From contig CM057823.1 in the NCBI GenBank assembly GCA_030068075.1, forward strand, positions 13,116,485-13,180,484: a stretch of 64,000 bases of DNA. Reading direction: 5' to 3'. The notes under the pieces were generated by a model. The model saw only the letters and a program-made list of their open reading frames with translations, did no database searches and was not told the origin of the DNA. The DNA is from Paguma larvata (lineage: Eukaryota; Chordata; Mammalia; Carnivora; Viverridae). The position numbers were made by a program, and so were the translations under genes. Positions 1 through 10,868 of the stretch are shown here, in pieces. Each line of letters begins with the position of its first letter. Within the stretch, counting starts at the first letter, position 1.

Positions 1-520
1 TAAGCCCTATTTTATTACAACGTTGAGGGTCCGGTTCCCTTTTCTCGGCACATCCTAAATAATTGTCTCTCTCTCTTCCTCCGTGAGGACTTAAAATACC
101 CCAAGAGAAAGCCGTCAAGACCTCCGAGTGGTAGTGAAGCCACAATCGTAACGGTCGCTTTCACAGTGCATCTGTGGGCCACCTGGCCTGTTATATAATT
201 ACAATTTCTCTTTAAATCAATTTTAACTTGGCTTACTTTAAAAACTTACCCTGTTTCTAAGCAATAACATAGGTGAAAATTGAGTTTAAAGTATTTATTA
301 TATTTTCTTCTCATATTCGCTAAAAGAAATACATACAAAATGTTTGCATCCCGCTTAAAATCATCTGCTTAACCCATCTATGGCACCGTGGGAAGCATTG
401 TACAGCATCTAAGCTTCCCAAACTAACTATTTTCATTCTTTCCAAAACTTAAAATTGCAAGTAAGCTTCTAATCTTTAAAACCTGACAAAAATAAGACAG
501 TTAGATGTTATAGATCACTT
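1..520. other. unannotated AT-rich flank
   Basis: No ORF of note, no recognisable interspersed repeat and no exon-like segment. The text is AT-rich with several poly-T/poly-A stretches. I recall human MBOAT4 lying 3' of LEPROTL1 on the opposite strand, so this edge may be close to that gene, but none of its coding sequence is visible. Confidence 0.5.
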
Positions 521-534
521 AGAAAGTTGTGTCA

Positions 535-757
535 GGGCACCTGGGTAGCTCAGTGGATTAGGTATCTGACTCTCGATTTAGGCTCAGGTCATGATCTCAC
601 AGTTCGTGAGTTCAAGCCCCGCGTCAGGCTCAGCGCTGTGTCAGCATGGAGCCTGCTTGAACTTCTCTCTCCCTCTCTCTCTGTCCCTACCCCACTTCTG
701 CTCACTCTCCCCCTCTCTCTCTCAAAATAAATAAGCTTAAAAAATTAAAAAAAAAAG
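535..757 (+). mobile_element. CAN-SINE (long feliform type), full length
   Basis: The copy has a tRNA-Lys-like head (cacctgggtagctcagtgg), a CT-rich body, and an AAATAAATAA plus A-rich tail. It is flanked by an exact 14-bp target-site duplication, agaaagttgtgtca, at 521-534 and 758-771, which suggests a young insertion. Confidence 0.95.
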
Positions 758-771
758 AGAAAGTTGTGTCA

Positions 772-1182
772 ATATCACTCACTAACAGCAAACAAAGAGC
801 CCAATCCACACACACAGAACATAGCATGACGAGCAGTGAGGGCCTTGAACAGAGGGCTTGCATTTGTAGTGGCCTTCGCCGGCCCAGTCCTACGCTCTCT
901 CTCACCGTACTCAATAGCCCAGAGGAGACAATGTGGACAAACAAGATTTTCCACGGTTGGGGATCGTCAGGGGGAAGCGGTCGTTGTCAAGGGGATGTCA
1001 AAGGACTCTGAGGTCATTACAAGCACGTCATTGGGAGGATGATTCTTAGAATCCCACCCAGAGGGGCAAGGTTACAGGTTGGGAGGAAAGATAAATAATC
1101 ATTGCAGCTTTATTTATCGTGAAACAATGGTCAGCGTTAGGAGAAGAGTTAAACAATTACAATAGACTATGACAGAGCTATT
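772..1182. other. unannotated spacer
   Basis: I see no repeat or exon that I can name. Two overlapping plus-strand ORFs of 68 and 81 codons have no recognisable domain and look like chance. Confidence 0.4.
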
Positions 1183-1193
1183 AAAAATGAATG

Positions 1194-1412
1194 GCTGAGG
1201 GCCTCTGAGCGGCTCAGTCGGTTGAGCGTCTGACTTCAGCTCAGGTTCATGAGTTCATCTTATGGTTCATGAGTCTGAACCCCCCATCGGGCTCTCTGCT
1301 GTCAGCTCGGAGACTGCTTTGGGTCCTCTGTCTCCCCCTCTCTCTGTCCTCCTCCTGCCTGCATTTTGCACTCTCTCAAAATATAAACTCAAAAAAACAA
1401 TAAAACCATTAA
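1194..1412 (+). mobile_element. CAN-SINE
   Basis: The tRNA-like head (gcggctcagtcggttgagcg) is followed by a CT-rich body and an A-rich tail. The flanking duplication aaaaatgaatg is exact at 1183-1193 and 1413-1423. A short internal repeat of the 'ttcatgagtt' type lies in the head (about 1246-1272). Confidence 0.9.
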
Positions 1413-1423
1413 AAAAATGAATG

Positions 1424-2510
1424 CTAGTATAGAGACATGTCTGAGGAACTAGCTACATGGATGTATGTGTTCAGTTTATGAAAACCCTTCAAACTGTACA
1501 CTTAGGATATATGCAAGTTTCTGTATGTATGTTACACTTGAATAATTTTCTTACATGAGTGCCTTTAGTGATTAGGAAAATGCTTGCAATAGATTATTTG
1601 ATTTTAAAAGTAATTGGTTAATAAAGTCTTTTTAAGTGCAGTTTGGTCTCCAAATCTACCTCCCTATTGTGCTCCTCTGATTGGTTAAAACCAGGACTTT
1701 CTTCCCTTTCTATTTGCATCCTGTAGAAATGTTTCATTTAAGAAAAGTTCCAGTTTAAGGAACAATGTGATTTGAAGGAATTAATCTAAGGAAAAAAGTC
1801 AGAGCCAGCGACGTAGACCCAGGAGCCATCTGTCTGCGCAGAGGAGAGTCTGGGATCCAAGGGGAGAGAACAGAGAATGTATCTTCTTCCAATCCTCGTT
1901 TCCTTTGTTAGGACTTAATTTTTGAGTTCCTGACTCCTGCTTCTGCTGCCCCCTCAGCACTTGGCAACTGTAGTTTCCCTTTCCTTCAGTTACTGATGGT
2001 CACTCTCAAGACCCTGCCTAGTGCCACCCAAATCCCCTCTGACATATCACCGACAGCACCTGCTTATTCACCTCTGTCATTATCAATCTCGTGGCTCTGA
2101 CCTTGCTTCCAGGACCGGGTATGACATTTTTCTTCTTTTGTTTGATCTAGAAGTGGCCTCCAGGCCACCCCTGCTTTCTGTCTTATTCTGTCTTATTTAT
2201 AGGCCCAACCAGAAGAGCATTTTGACAAATCATGCTTATCCTCTACAAATGCAAGGAAAGGGCCAGCAGCTGCTGTCCTGTAGGCAGTACCCTGGAGAGG
2301 TGAATTAGATTCTCAGGGCCAAGGACTAGAGCTAAGTAACCCAATAAAAACAGCCCCCAATGGGCATACACCCCCTGGTCTCTGGCATCCTACCTTTTCT
2401 CAGCCAAATTACTCTAAAGAGTTTGGTAGAAGGCTTTATAGAGCCCTCATGGGGCCTCATTCAATTGTTAGAAAGGATCATTGTGTGAGATTCTGTTGAT
2501 TAAGAAATCT
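1424..2510. other. unannotated intergenic stretch
   Basis: Mixed-composition sequence with no coding exon I can support. The part near 1430-1560 resembles the 3' end of an old L1, but weakly. An ORF at 2021-2308 (95 codons) has no recognisable motif. Confidence 0.4.
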
Positions 2511-3441
2511 CTAAAAATGGGACAAGCCATTAGCAGACACATGAAAAAAATGCTCAACATCGCTCATCATCAGGGAAATACAAATCAAAACCAAAATGAG
2601 ATACCACCTCACACCTGTCAGATTGGCTAACATTAACAACTCAGGCAACAACAGATGCTGGCGAGGATGCAGAGAAAGAGGAACCCTTTTGCACTGCTGG
2701 TGGGAATGCAAACTGGTGCAGCCACTCTGGAAAACAGTGGAGGTTCCTCAAAAAATTAAAAATAGAACTACCCCTATGAGTCAGAAATTGCACTACTAGG
2801 TATTTCTCCAAAGGATACAGGTGTGCTATTTTGAAGGGACACATGAACCCCAGTGTTTATAGCAGCACTATCAACAACAGCCAAAGTATGGGAAGAGCCC
2901 AAATGTCCATCAATGGATGAATGGATAAAGAAGAAGTGGCATGTGTATATACACATACAATGGAATATTGTATGTGTATATATATATACACATACAATGG
3001 AATATTACTCAGCAATTAAGAAGAATGAAATCTTGCCATTTGCAACAATGTGGATGGAACTAGAGGGTATTATGCTAAGTGAAATTAGTTAGAGAAAGAC
3101 AAATATCATATGACTTCATTCATTTGTGAAATTTAAGATACAAAACAGATGAACATAAGGAAAGGAAAGCAAAAATAATATAAAAACAGGGAGAGGGACA
3201 AAACATAAGAGACTCTTAAATACAGAGAACAAACTGAGGGTTGCTGGAGGGGTTGTGGGTGGGAGGATGGGCTGAATGGGCAAAGGGCATTAAGGAGAGC
3301 ACTTATTGGGGGTGAGCCCTGGGTGTTTGTATGTAGGGGATGAATCACCGGATTCTTTTCCTGAAATCATTATTGCCCTATATGCTAACTAACTTGGATA
3401 TGAATTTTTTTTAATAATAAAATAAAATAAATAAAAATAGA
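2511..3441 (+). mobile_element. L1 LINE, 5'-truncated 3' end (ORF2 C-terminus plus 3' UTR)
   Basis: Translation in broken frames gives the familiar L1 ORF2 C-terminal words: [33 protein letters not shown] and [16 protein letters not shown]. The 3' UTR with a purine-rich 'gagactctta' block and a tail of AATAAAATAAAATAAATAAA follows. ORF2 is frameshifted, so the copy is dead. A 37-bp duplication is present inside it (see separate entry). Confidence 0.92.
2951..3006 (+). repeat. local duplication inside the L1
   Basis: The 19-mer acacatacaatggaatatt occurs at 2951-2969 and again at 2988-3006, a 37-bp period. The linker between them is a palindromic TATATA/TGTGTATA stretch. Confidence 0.9.
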
Positions 3442-4370
3442 ATAACCCATGATAACTGAAAAGCTCAGAATAATGGCAAAGCTTAATTAGAAAATATTTA
3501 ACAAAAAACTGCGAAACTTGCCTTCCTACTTTGTCTATTCCTCATTTGTCTATTGAGATGGCATTGCCTAGGAAGTGTTCCTTGAAAACTTCAGTTCACC
3601 TTTCAACCTATTTTAGGTAAGGTAGGCTCATGGGGCAATCTTGTCCCCCTCATGCACATGTAGTCACTCACCCCTGCTGGCCTCTTTCTTAATCTGTTGG
3701 GAGTGGCCATGACCAACAGGCAGCCAGTGGCTCTAACTGAGTAACTCAGGTTTAGTGACTCATCTTCATTGTTAAACTTCTCCAAAGGAGACAATCCAGT
3801 CTTGGTTTTTTTCTATCCATGTGGTTTTATAAAGCAAACCATAGGGGGACATCGCTGACACACATCTACCCAGTTAATTCTTCAATCCTTGATTCATCAA
3901 TTCCGTGAGAACAAGGAAAAGGAGGCCCAGGTAGAGAGTTTTGAGGAATTCATCCTGGCAAGCATTAGTAGATACCTCAAGACAGAAAAGTACTAAGAAA
4001 GCCAAGTTCTATCTCTGCCCAAAGATGCCACTCTCCCTGCGTGACTGATCTCTTGTAGGTTATGAACTCTCTCTCAGGTCACCTGAGGGGCTCTGTGGGT
4101 AAGGAGAAGGAATCAAACAATGAGGAACAGATTGATGGTGAAGCAGGTTCCGTAGGTGTGAAAGAAGAGATTTGACCAATGTATTCGCATAAACACTATA
4201 GGGACCAATAAATCGCGAGCATTGCAATGCCCGATTGCCAATAAAGAATAAATAGCAATCAATAGTAACAATCCTGATTAAAATATCAACGATTAGACTG
4301 TAGATTCAAATCACTTCCAATAGATTCTTTTCTACATGTTTTAACATAGCAAAAACTTGGTGGAGTTCAG
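3442..4370. other. unannotated intergenic stretch
   Basis: No coding exon is recognised. It includes moderately AT-rich unique-looking sequence and ends in the target site of the next L1. A minus-strand ORF at 3603-3794 (63 codons) is unsupported. Confidence 0.4.
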
Positions 4371-4390
4371 CACTAAGAAGTAAAGGGTTA

Positions 4391-5369
4391 TCAACAAACT
4401 AATAGACAACCGATGGAATGGGAAAAGATAATCGCAAATGACATATCGGATAAAGGACTAGTATCTAAAATCTATAAAGAACTTACCAAACTCCACACCC
4501 GAAAAACAAATAATCCAGTGAAAAAGTGGGCGGAAGATATGAATAGACACTTCTCCAAAGAGGACATTCAGATGGCCAACAGACACATGAAACGATGCTC
4601 AAAGTCACTCATCATCAGGGAAACACACATCAAAACCACACTGAGATACCACCTTACACCGGTTCGAGTGGCTAAAATGAATAAATCAGGAAACTATAGA
4701 TGCTGGCGGGAATGTGGAGAAGCAGGCACCCTCCTACACTGTTGGTGGGAATGCAAATTGGTGCAGCCACTCTGGAAAACGGTGTGGAGGTTCCTCAAAA
4801 AAATGAAAATAGAGCTACCCTATGACCCAGCAATAGCACTGCTAGGAATCTACCCAAGAGACACAGGAATGCTGATGCATAGGGGCACGTGTACCCCAAT
4901 GTTCATAGCAGCACTTTCGACAATAGCCAAATCACGGAAGCAGACCAAGAGCCCATCAACTGACGAATGGATAAAGAAGTTGTGGCACATATATACAATG
5001 GACTACTACATGGCAATGAGAAAAAATGAAATCTGGCCATGTGTAGCAACATGGATGGAACTGGAGGGTATTATGTTAAGTGAAATAAGTCAGTAAGAAA
5101 AAGACAGATACCATATGTTTCCACGAATAGGTGGACTTTGTGAGACTAAGCAAAAACCAGGGGGAGGGGAAGAGGGGAAAGGAAAAAAAGACACAGAGAG
5201 GGAGGGAGACAAAACATAAGAGACTCTCAAAGACTAAGAACAATCTGAGGGTGAGGGAGGTGAGGGAGGGGGGAGAGGGGGTGACGGACATTAAAGAGGG
5301 CACATGTTGGGATGAACACTGGGTATTATATGTAAACCAATTTGAAAATAAACTATTATAATAAAAAAA
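4391..5369 (+). mobile_element. L1 LINE, young 5'-truncated insertion
   Basis: This is a carnivore L1 3' end: the ORF2 C-terminus, then the purine-rich 3' UTR, ending in aataaactattataataaaaaaa. The exact 16-bp target-site duplication aagaagtaaagggtta lies at 4375-4390 and 5370-5385. About 980 bp of the element remain. The uninterrupted ORF2 tail and exact duplication indicate a more recent insertion than the neighbouring L1 at 2511-3441. Confidence 0.96.
4413..5096 (+). pseudogene. L1 ORF2 C-terminal remnant, 227 codons open
   Basis: The reading frame is open from an internal ATG to the normal ORF2 stop region. It reads through [66 protein letters not shown] and [14 protein letters not shown]. 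The cysteine-containing C-terminal segment is present. The endonuclease and reverse-transcriptase domains are absent, so this is a transposon fragment and not a host gene. Confidence 0.93.
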
Positions 5370-5469
5370 AAGAAGTAAAGGGTTAGTAGTTACATTTTAT
5401 GCGAACTTTGTCAACAGCTCCTATTTCCAAAACAGTAAAAATGTGTGAAAATTTTGAACAGACACCTCA

Positions 5470-6554
5470 CACAGAAACAGATACTTCACTCTGTCTATTA
5501 TAAGTAATGCTATTATGAACATTTGTGTTCAAATTTCTGTGTAGATATAAGTTTTTAATTCTCTTATGTATATACATGAGTGGAATTTCTGGGTCATATG
5601 GTACCTATGTTTAGCTTTTTGAGGAACTGCCAAACTCTTTTCCTCATCGGCTGTACCATTTTACATTCCTACTCACGCGTTTTCTGCATTCTCGTCAACA
5701 CTTGTTATAGACGTCTTTTTCATTCTAGCCATGAAGTGGGTATGAAGTAGTATCTCCCCATGGTTTTGATTTGCATTTCCCTAAATGACTAGTAATGTTG
5801 AACACTTTTTCATGTAATTTATTAGCATTTGTATCTTTTTTTCTTTTTGGAGAAATGTCTATTTAGATCCTTTGCCCATTTTTATTAGAAAAAAATTTTT
5901 TTTAATATTTCTTTATTTTGAGAGAGAGAGATTGAAAGTCAGGCAGGGGCAGAGAGAGAGGGAGAGAGAATCCCAACCAGGCTCTGTGCTGACAGAGCTG
6001 GATGTGGGACTCACTCCCACAAACCCTGAGATCATGACCTGAGCCGAAATCAGGAATCAGACGTTTAACTGACTGAGCCACCCAGGCACCCTGCTTTGCC
6101 CATTTTTAAATTGGGTTATTTGGGGCTTTCTGCTGTTGAGTTGTTAAGAGCTATTTAAATATTTTGGATACTTGATCCTTATCGGATATGTAATTTGCAA
6201 ATATTTTCTCCATTCTGTGGGTTGTATTTCCACTACTATCTTGATAACGTCCTTTGAAGCACAAAAAGTTTCAATATTAATGAGCACGAACTGTACATTT
6301 CCCTTGTTGCTTTTTGCTTGTAACATCTCTGAAGCCATTGCCAAACCAAGGTCATGAATATTTGCACTTATGTAAATCTTAGATGTAGCTTTTACATGTA
6401 GGTCTATGATATATTTTGAGTTAACATTTGAATATAGAGTGAGGTAGGGGTCTAATTTCGTTCCTTTGCATGTGGATATCCAGTTGTTCCAGCCCCATCC
6501 CTGAAAAGACTAGTCTTTCCCCTTTGAATTAATTGCCTTGGCACCTAAAGTTGA
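5470..6554 (-). mobile_element. old L1 LINE fragment, interrupted by a SINE
   Basis: The complement carries L1 ORF2 3' sequence. On the plus strand it reads as the typical reversed words 'tggaatttctgggtcatatgg', 'aggaactgcca', 'gttttgatttgcatttccc' and 'cctttgcccattttt'. It is diverged and non-coding. The CAN-SINE at 5885-6094 splits it, with the two halves continuous across the SINE. Confidence 0.85.
5885..6094 (-). mobile_element. CAN-SINE within L1
   Basis: The reversed body (gagagagagattgaaag onward) ends in the complement of the tRNA-like head (gactgagccacccaggcacc). The target-site duplication tttgcccattttta is exact at 5871-5884 and 6095-6108. Confidence 0.95.
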
Positions 6555-6578
6555 TTTTTTCGGTAAGAACCGAAAAAA
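6555..6578. repeat. perfect 10-bp inverted repeat with 4-nt loop
   Basis: ttttttcggt (6555-6564) and accgaaaaaa (6569-6578) are perfect complements around an AAGA loop. They lie at the junction between the old L1 and a purine-rich stretch. Confidence 0.9.
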
Positions 6579-6627
6579 AAAAAAAAAAAAGAAAAAGAGA
6601 GAAAGAAAGAAAAAGAAAAAAGAAACA
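6571..6627 (+). repeat. A-rich/GA-rich low-complexity tract
   Basis: A run of about 18 A is followed by gaaagaaagaaaaag-type purine sequence, and pyrimidines are nearly absent. It may be the decayed tail of a retroelement. Confidence 0.8.
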
Positions 6628-6995
6628 AAATCATTGAACTTGGGGGAGTAAAACCTTCGATTTCCACTAGAAATTCCATATTTTAATCCAGAGGTCAGAA
6701 AGTTTCCGACCACGCCCACAGGTCAGGAAACCACAGCCAAAGTCACACATTCCCTGCATCTGCTGAAGAGCAGTGGAGTGCAGTCTCGTCGACCCTTGAG
6801 AAAACTCTCATCTGCTTAAGGCTGCACACCACTGTTGGAAGAGGAAGAGCATCTTTGCTCTCCTCGAGTTTTCAGAAAGCATGGTGAGTGTATTTAATTA
6901 GCAAAATAGATTAAACACAGGAGCCTGGAGGCAAGGGAATCTGGAAAATCTAGTTCCAAGACGTCAGTAATAGTGGGAATGAATGCTGGTTGTCA
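6628..6995. other. unannotated spacer
   Basis: No repeat or coding exon is recognised here. Confidence 0.4.
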
Positions 6996-7270
6996 CTAAG
7001 CAAGGTACAGCTTATCAGCCAGTCACAGAAGGACAAATACTGCATGGTCCACTTATATGAGGTATCTAAGGTAGACACACTCATAGAGACAGAAGGCAGC
7101 CAGTGGTTGCCAGCGGCTGGAGGAGAGGGGGAAATGAGGAGTTGCTAGTCAACGGATATAGAGTTTCAGTCATGCACGATGAAAAAGTTCTAAACACCTG
7201 CTTCACGGCAATGTATGTATAAGCTAACAATACTAACTGCACACTTAAAAATACGTTAAGACAATAAATC
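6996..7270 (+). mobile_element. old L1 3' fragment (probable)
   Basis: Words such as 'cacagaaggacaaatactgcatg', 'tggttgccagcggctggagga' and 'actgcacacttaaaaatacgttaag' match the 3' portion of old mammalian L1 families as I remember them. The copy is diverged and non-coding. Confidence 0.65.
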
Positions 7271-7283
7271 TCATGTTTTTTTC

Positions 7284-7314
<31 letters not shown>

Positions 7315-7322
7315 TGTATCTA
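7284..7322 (+). repeat. (ATGT)n microsatellite
   Basis: About nine consecutive atgt units are followed by an imperfect tatc end. Confidence 0.95.
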
Positions 7323-7779
7323 TCATCTTGTTGAGGCCTAATTCAAAGGGTTATTTCACTCCTTTTGTATTCTACAACCAAAATAATATCACATAACCTC
7401 TGTTTCAGTCTGGTGACATTTCTTATTCTTCTATTTTCCCCCAAATGTCCAGGGAGCTCTGGGTCCACCTATTCTTTTTTATTTTCATAGTGTGGGCATC
7501 TGTTAACAGACTTTCCCTTACTCAGAATCTGCTCCAAAGGAGTAAACTTTTTGGGTCCTTTTTATAACCTTGCCTGGGGCAAATGCAATTGGTAATAATG
7601 ACGATTGTTTATAATTTCATTATTCCATTTGAGGTAGCTTCATATGCAACATTAAAAGTAAATTGGCATAATTGTCTCAAGAAATTTGCAAGGATTACAC
7701 ATTTGCAACAATGCAAAATTTAATTTTTTGAAAAAGTTGCGCAAGTATCTTACTTATGAACAGGAATTAACAGTCATCC
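7323..7779. other. unannotated spacer
   Basis: AT-rich, with no coding exon or named repeat that I can support. Confidence 0.4.
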
Positions 7780-7842
7780 CTTTTAAAAATGGCTTCTGTT
7801 GTGGTGAAACATGCATAACATAAAAGTTACCATTTTGACCAT

Positions 7843-8060
7843 TTAAACAATTTTTTTAATGTTTATTTATTTTTGAGAGATAGAGCACGAGCAGGGTAGG
7901 GGCAGAGAGAGAGGGAGATACAGAATTCGAAACAGGCTCCAGGCTCCAGGCTCCGAGCTGTCAGCACAGACCCTGACATGGGGCTCGAATCCACAAACTG
8001 TGAGATCATGACCTGAGCCGAAGTCGGACGCTTAACTGACTGAGCCACCCAGGTGCCCCC
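7843..8060 (-). mobile_element. CAN-SINE within L1
   Basis: A full-length reversed copy with the target-site duplication cattttgaccat exact at 7831-7842 and 8061-8072. A short internal triplication 'aggctcc' occurs near 7935-7953. Confidence 0.95.
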
Positions 8061-8608
8061 CATTTTGACCATATTTAAGTGTATACACTTCAGTGGTATT
8101 AAGAACATTCGCATAGTTGCAGAACCATCACCACCATCCCTTTCCAGAATGTTTTCACGATTCTAAATAGAAACCCTGTACTCACTAGATAGTAACTTCC
8201 CATTTCCCAACCCCCTAGTTTCTGGTCACCACTGTTCTACTCTTGTCGCTGTAAGTATCCCTATTTCAGGTACTTCATATAAGCAGAATCATACAATATT
8301 TGCCATTTGTGTCTGGCTTATTTCACTGAACATAATGTCTTAAGGTTCATCCATGTTGTAGCACCTGTTAGAATTTCATCCTTTTTTAAAGCCGAACATT
8401 TGGGTTGTTTCCACCTTTTGGCTACTGTGAATAATGATGCTATGAACACTGGTGTAAAAATGTCTGTTTGAGTTCCTCCTTTTGGTTCTTTTGGTCATAT
8501 ACCTAGAAGTGTAATTGCTGAGTCATAGTCAATGTTTAATTTTTTGAGGAACTGCCATACCATTTTCCACAGTGGCTGCACTGTTTAATAATCCCAGCAG
8601 CAGTGCAC

Positions 8609-8693
8609 AAGACTGGCTGGCTCAGTTGGTGAAGCATGTGACTCTTAATCTCAGGGTCATGAGTTCAAGCCCCATGTTGAGTATGGAGCTTAC

Positions 8694-8713
<20 letters not shown>
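8609..8713 (+). mobile_element. short old-type CAN-SINE
   Basis: The head (ctggctggctcagttggtgaag) is followed directly by a short body ending in cttactt and then poly-A. It lacks the CT-rich middle of the long form, so it probably belongs to an older subfamily. Confidence 0.8.
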
Positions 8714-8729
<16 letters not shown>

Positions 8730-8765
8730 TATATGTATGCACACACACACGTGTGTGCGTGTGTT
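8714..8765. repeat. (TA)n then CA/GT self-complementary microsatellite
   Basis: About 11 TA units grow out of the SINE poly-A tail, then gcacacacacacgtgtgtgc, which folds on itself. This is typical tail-seeded microsatellite growth. Confidence 0.9.
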
Positions 8766-8794
8766 CTAGTGGGTGTGAAGAGGTATCTCATTGT

Positions 8795-8910
8795 TTTTTT
8801 TTCTTAAGATTTTTATTTTTAAGTAATCTCTACACTCAACGTGGGGCTCGAACTCATGACCTTGAGACCAAGAGCCACATGCTCTGCCAATTGAGCCAGC
8901 CAGGCGCCCC
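8795..8910 (-). mobile_element. short old-type CAN-SINE within L1
   Basis: Reversed short form (ttaagatttttatttttaag through gagccagccaggcgcccc). The flanking duplication tcattgt lies at 8788-8794 and 8911-8917. Confidence 0.88.
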
Positions 8911-9341
8911 TCATTGTGGTTTTGATTTGCATTCCCCTTCTGATTGTTGATATTGAGCATCTTTTCATATGCTTATTAACCTTTTATATATCTTCTTTGG
9001 AAAAATGTCTGTTCAAGTCTTTTGCCCATTTTCAAATTGGGCCGTTCGTTTTTTTATTGTTGAATATAAGACTTCTTAAATCATTTCTTATATTAATCTT
9101 TTTTCCTGAGAGAGAAAAATAATGAAAGGTGTAGTGAATACCAGGGGCTTTAGTCCTATATTGGGCAATTTGACAAAGGTCTCTTCAACCTGTCTTACCC
9201 TGGCATTATTGATCTGCAAGGAAAAAGAAAGATTTGTTTAAGATGTTTAGGTAAAACTTGTAAGTCATTCTCTACACCATTATGATTCATTTCCTATAAC
9301 TGTTCACATAGCGCCCAAAACAAAATGCATGTGTGTGTGTT

Positions 9342-9531
9342 TTAATGTTTATTTTTGAGAGAGAGAGAGAGAGGGAGGGAGAGCATGGGCCAGCAGGGGA
9401 GGGGCAGGTGGGGCGGGGACAGAGGATCTGAAGCAGGTTCCTCACTGACAGCAGAGATCCCCCTGTGGGGCTTGAACTCAGGAACTGAGAGATCATGACA
9501 TGAGCCAAAGACTGAGCCACGCAGGTGCCCC
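9342..9531 (-). mobile_element. CAN-SINE
   Basis: Reversed long form from the GAGA-rich body to the head complement (actgagccacgcaggtgcccc). The tRNA-like head has a small deletion before 'actgagcc'. Confidence 0.9.
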
Positions 9532-10868
9532 AAAACGTGTTTCTGCTAGCAATAATGAAGAGAGAAATAGCTGTGGGGTAAAGAAACAACAGCGTCTGCC
9601 TCCTGTAGTTTGTCTTCATTGTTAAACATTTTTTTTTAAGATAAGAATTTAAATTTTGAGTATAATGGCAGAATGAAAAATACCAGGGGCGTATTTAACT
9701 GAACATCAGTGTCTCCAAATACTGCCAATGCAACAGACTCTGACTGTTGCCCTAGTTCTTGTCCTTTTCAAGACAAGATTTGCAGCTTTTCCATAGATTC
9801 TGTGAGCTAGTCCATATTCTTCCTGTATATTCCTGTTGTTGTGGTGGTCATTGCTTATAGAGATTATTACTGTACAAAACCCTACGCAGATAGACATATA
9901 GAAAGATGTCTGCAACGACAGTCATCTAATGTTAATATTGGTCATTTCTAAGTAGTAAATGGGATGGGATGGGAGTCATTGCATTCTTTGAATTCTTTAT
10001 GACACTGCTTTCTTTGAAGAGTTTTCTCAATAGGGTTTAGATGTAACCAGAAGGCTTTAGGGGGGTCCCCTGAAAAAGAAAGACAGACACAGCTTTTGTG
10101 ACACAGGAGAAATCATTTTAGGCCCCCAGCTATCTACTGTGATCTGTGCCCAGTCACACTGCTGGCCGAGCTTCCTAGGTGTCAGAGTCACAAAGAAATG
10201 CAAAAACCTCAGTAGTTAAAGATTTTAAGGAAATGAAGAGAATTGCAAACAACAACAACAACAAAACAAACAGTCTCTACCAGGCTAGGAAATAGATCAA
10301 TGGTAAAACTCCCAAAAGTAGAGATTGACCTAAAGCCCATTCTTGAGTTGTTTCTGCAGGGTTGAAATTGCGACCCATAGGGTTAATGAGTTTGAAACTA
10401 GCAGAAAATTTAAAGCTTGGTTTTCAGAGAGCTGTTTCTCCCAAATCAACTATTGTTTCTTTTCAGACCCACCAATGAATGGTCTGTCTCTGCAGAAGCC
10501 TGGACTCCGGGTCAACTGATTTGGCTACAGCCTATGAACAAGCAAGGCCCCGCATTCCTTACCTAAAGAGCCCAAGACCCCATCCAGGTTACATCTGCTC
10601 TCAGATAGCCCCATAGCCCCTTCCCCTCGTCTATTTACCTCTGCTTCTTTATAACGTTACAGTCTCCTCCCTAGGAGGAACACAACCTTCGTTAACATAA
10701 CCACATGTATAGGCATTTGTGCCTGCCTTTACCTGTGATGACCAAGCTTCCTTTTCTGAATACTTATCTCAAACCTTAAATTAAAACTATCTGCTTACCC
10801 TTGCAGAGGGAGTCATTGTGAGAAGTAAGGGAGATGATTCATGTTCAGAAATACCAAATAAAACCTGT
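9532..10868. other. unannotated intergenic stretch
   Basis: No coding exon is supported. It contains an (AAC)n patch near 10248-10270. The part from about 10480 leads into the LTR-like region that follows. Confidence 0.4.

Larger units (their letters stand above)
7780..9100 (-). mobile_element. old L1 LINE, interrupted by three SINEs
   Basis: The complement carries L1 3' sequence. The plus-strand reading shows the usual reversed words: 'tggcttatttcactgaacataatgt', 'ttaaggttcatccatgttgtag', 'tgaataatgatgctatgaac', 'aggaactgccataccattttcc' and 'gttttgatttgcattcccc'. CAN-SINEs at 7843-8060, 8609-8713 and 8795-8910 split it. It is non-coding. Confidence 0.85.

Noticed and set aside
4413..5096. 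227-codon ORF as a host gene
   Set aside because: It is the C-terminal part of L1 ORF2, with element boundaries and a target-site duplication.
6555..6578. Rho-independent terminator
   Set aside because: It has the right shape, but the sequence is mammalian nuclear DNA without bacterial genes.
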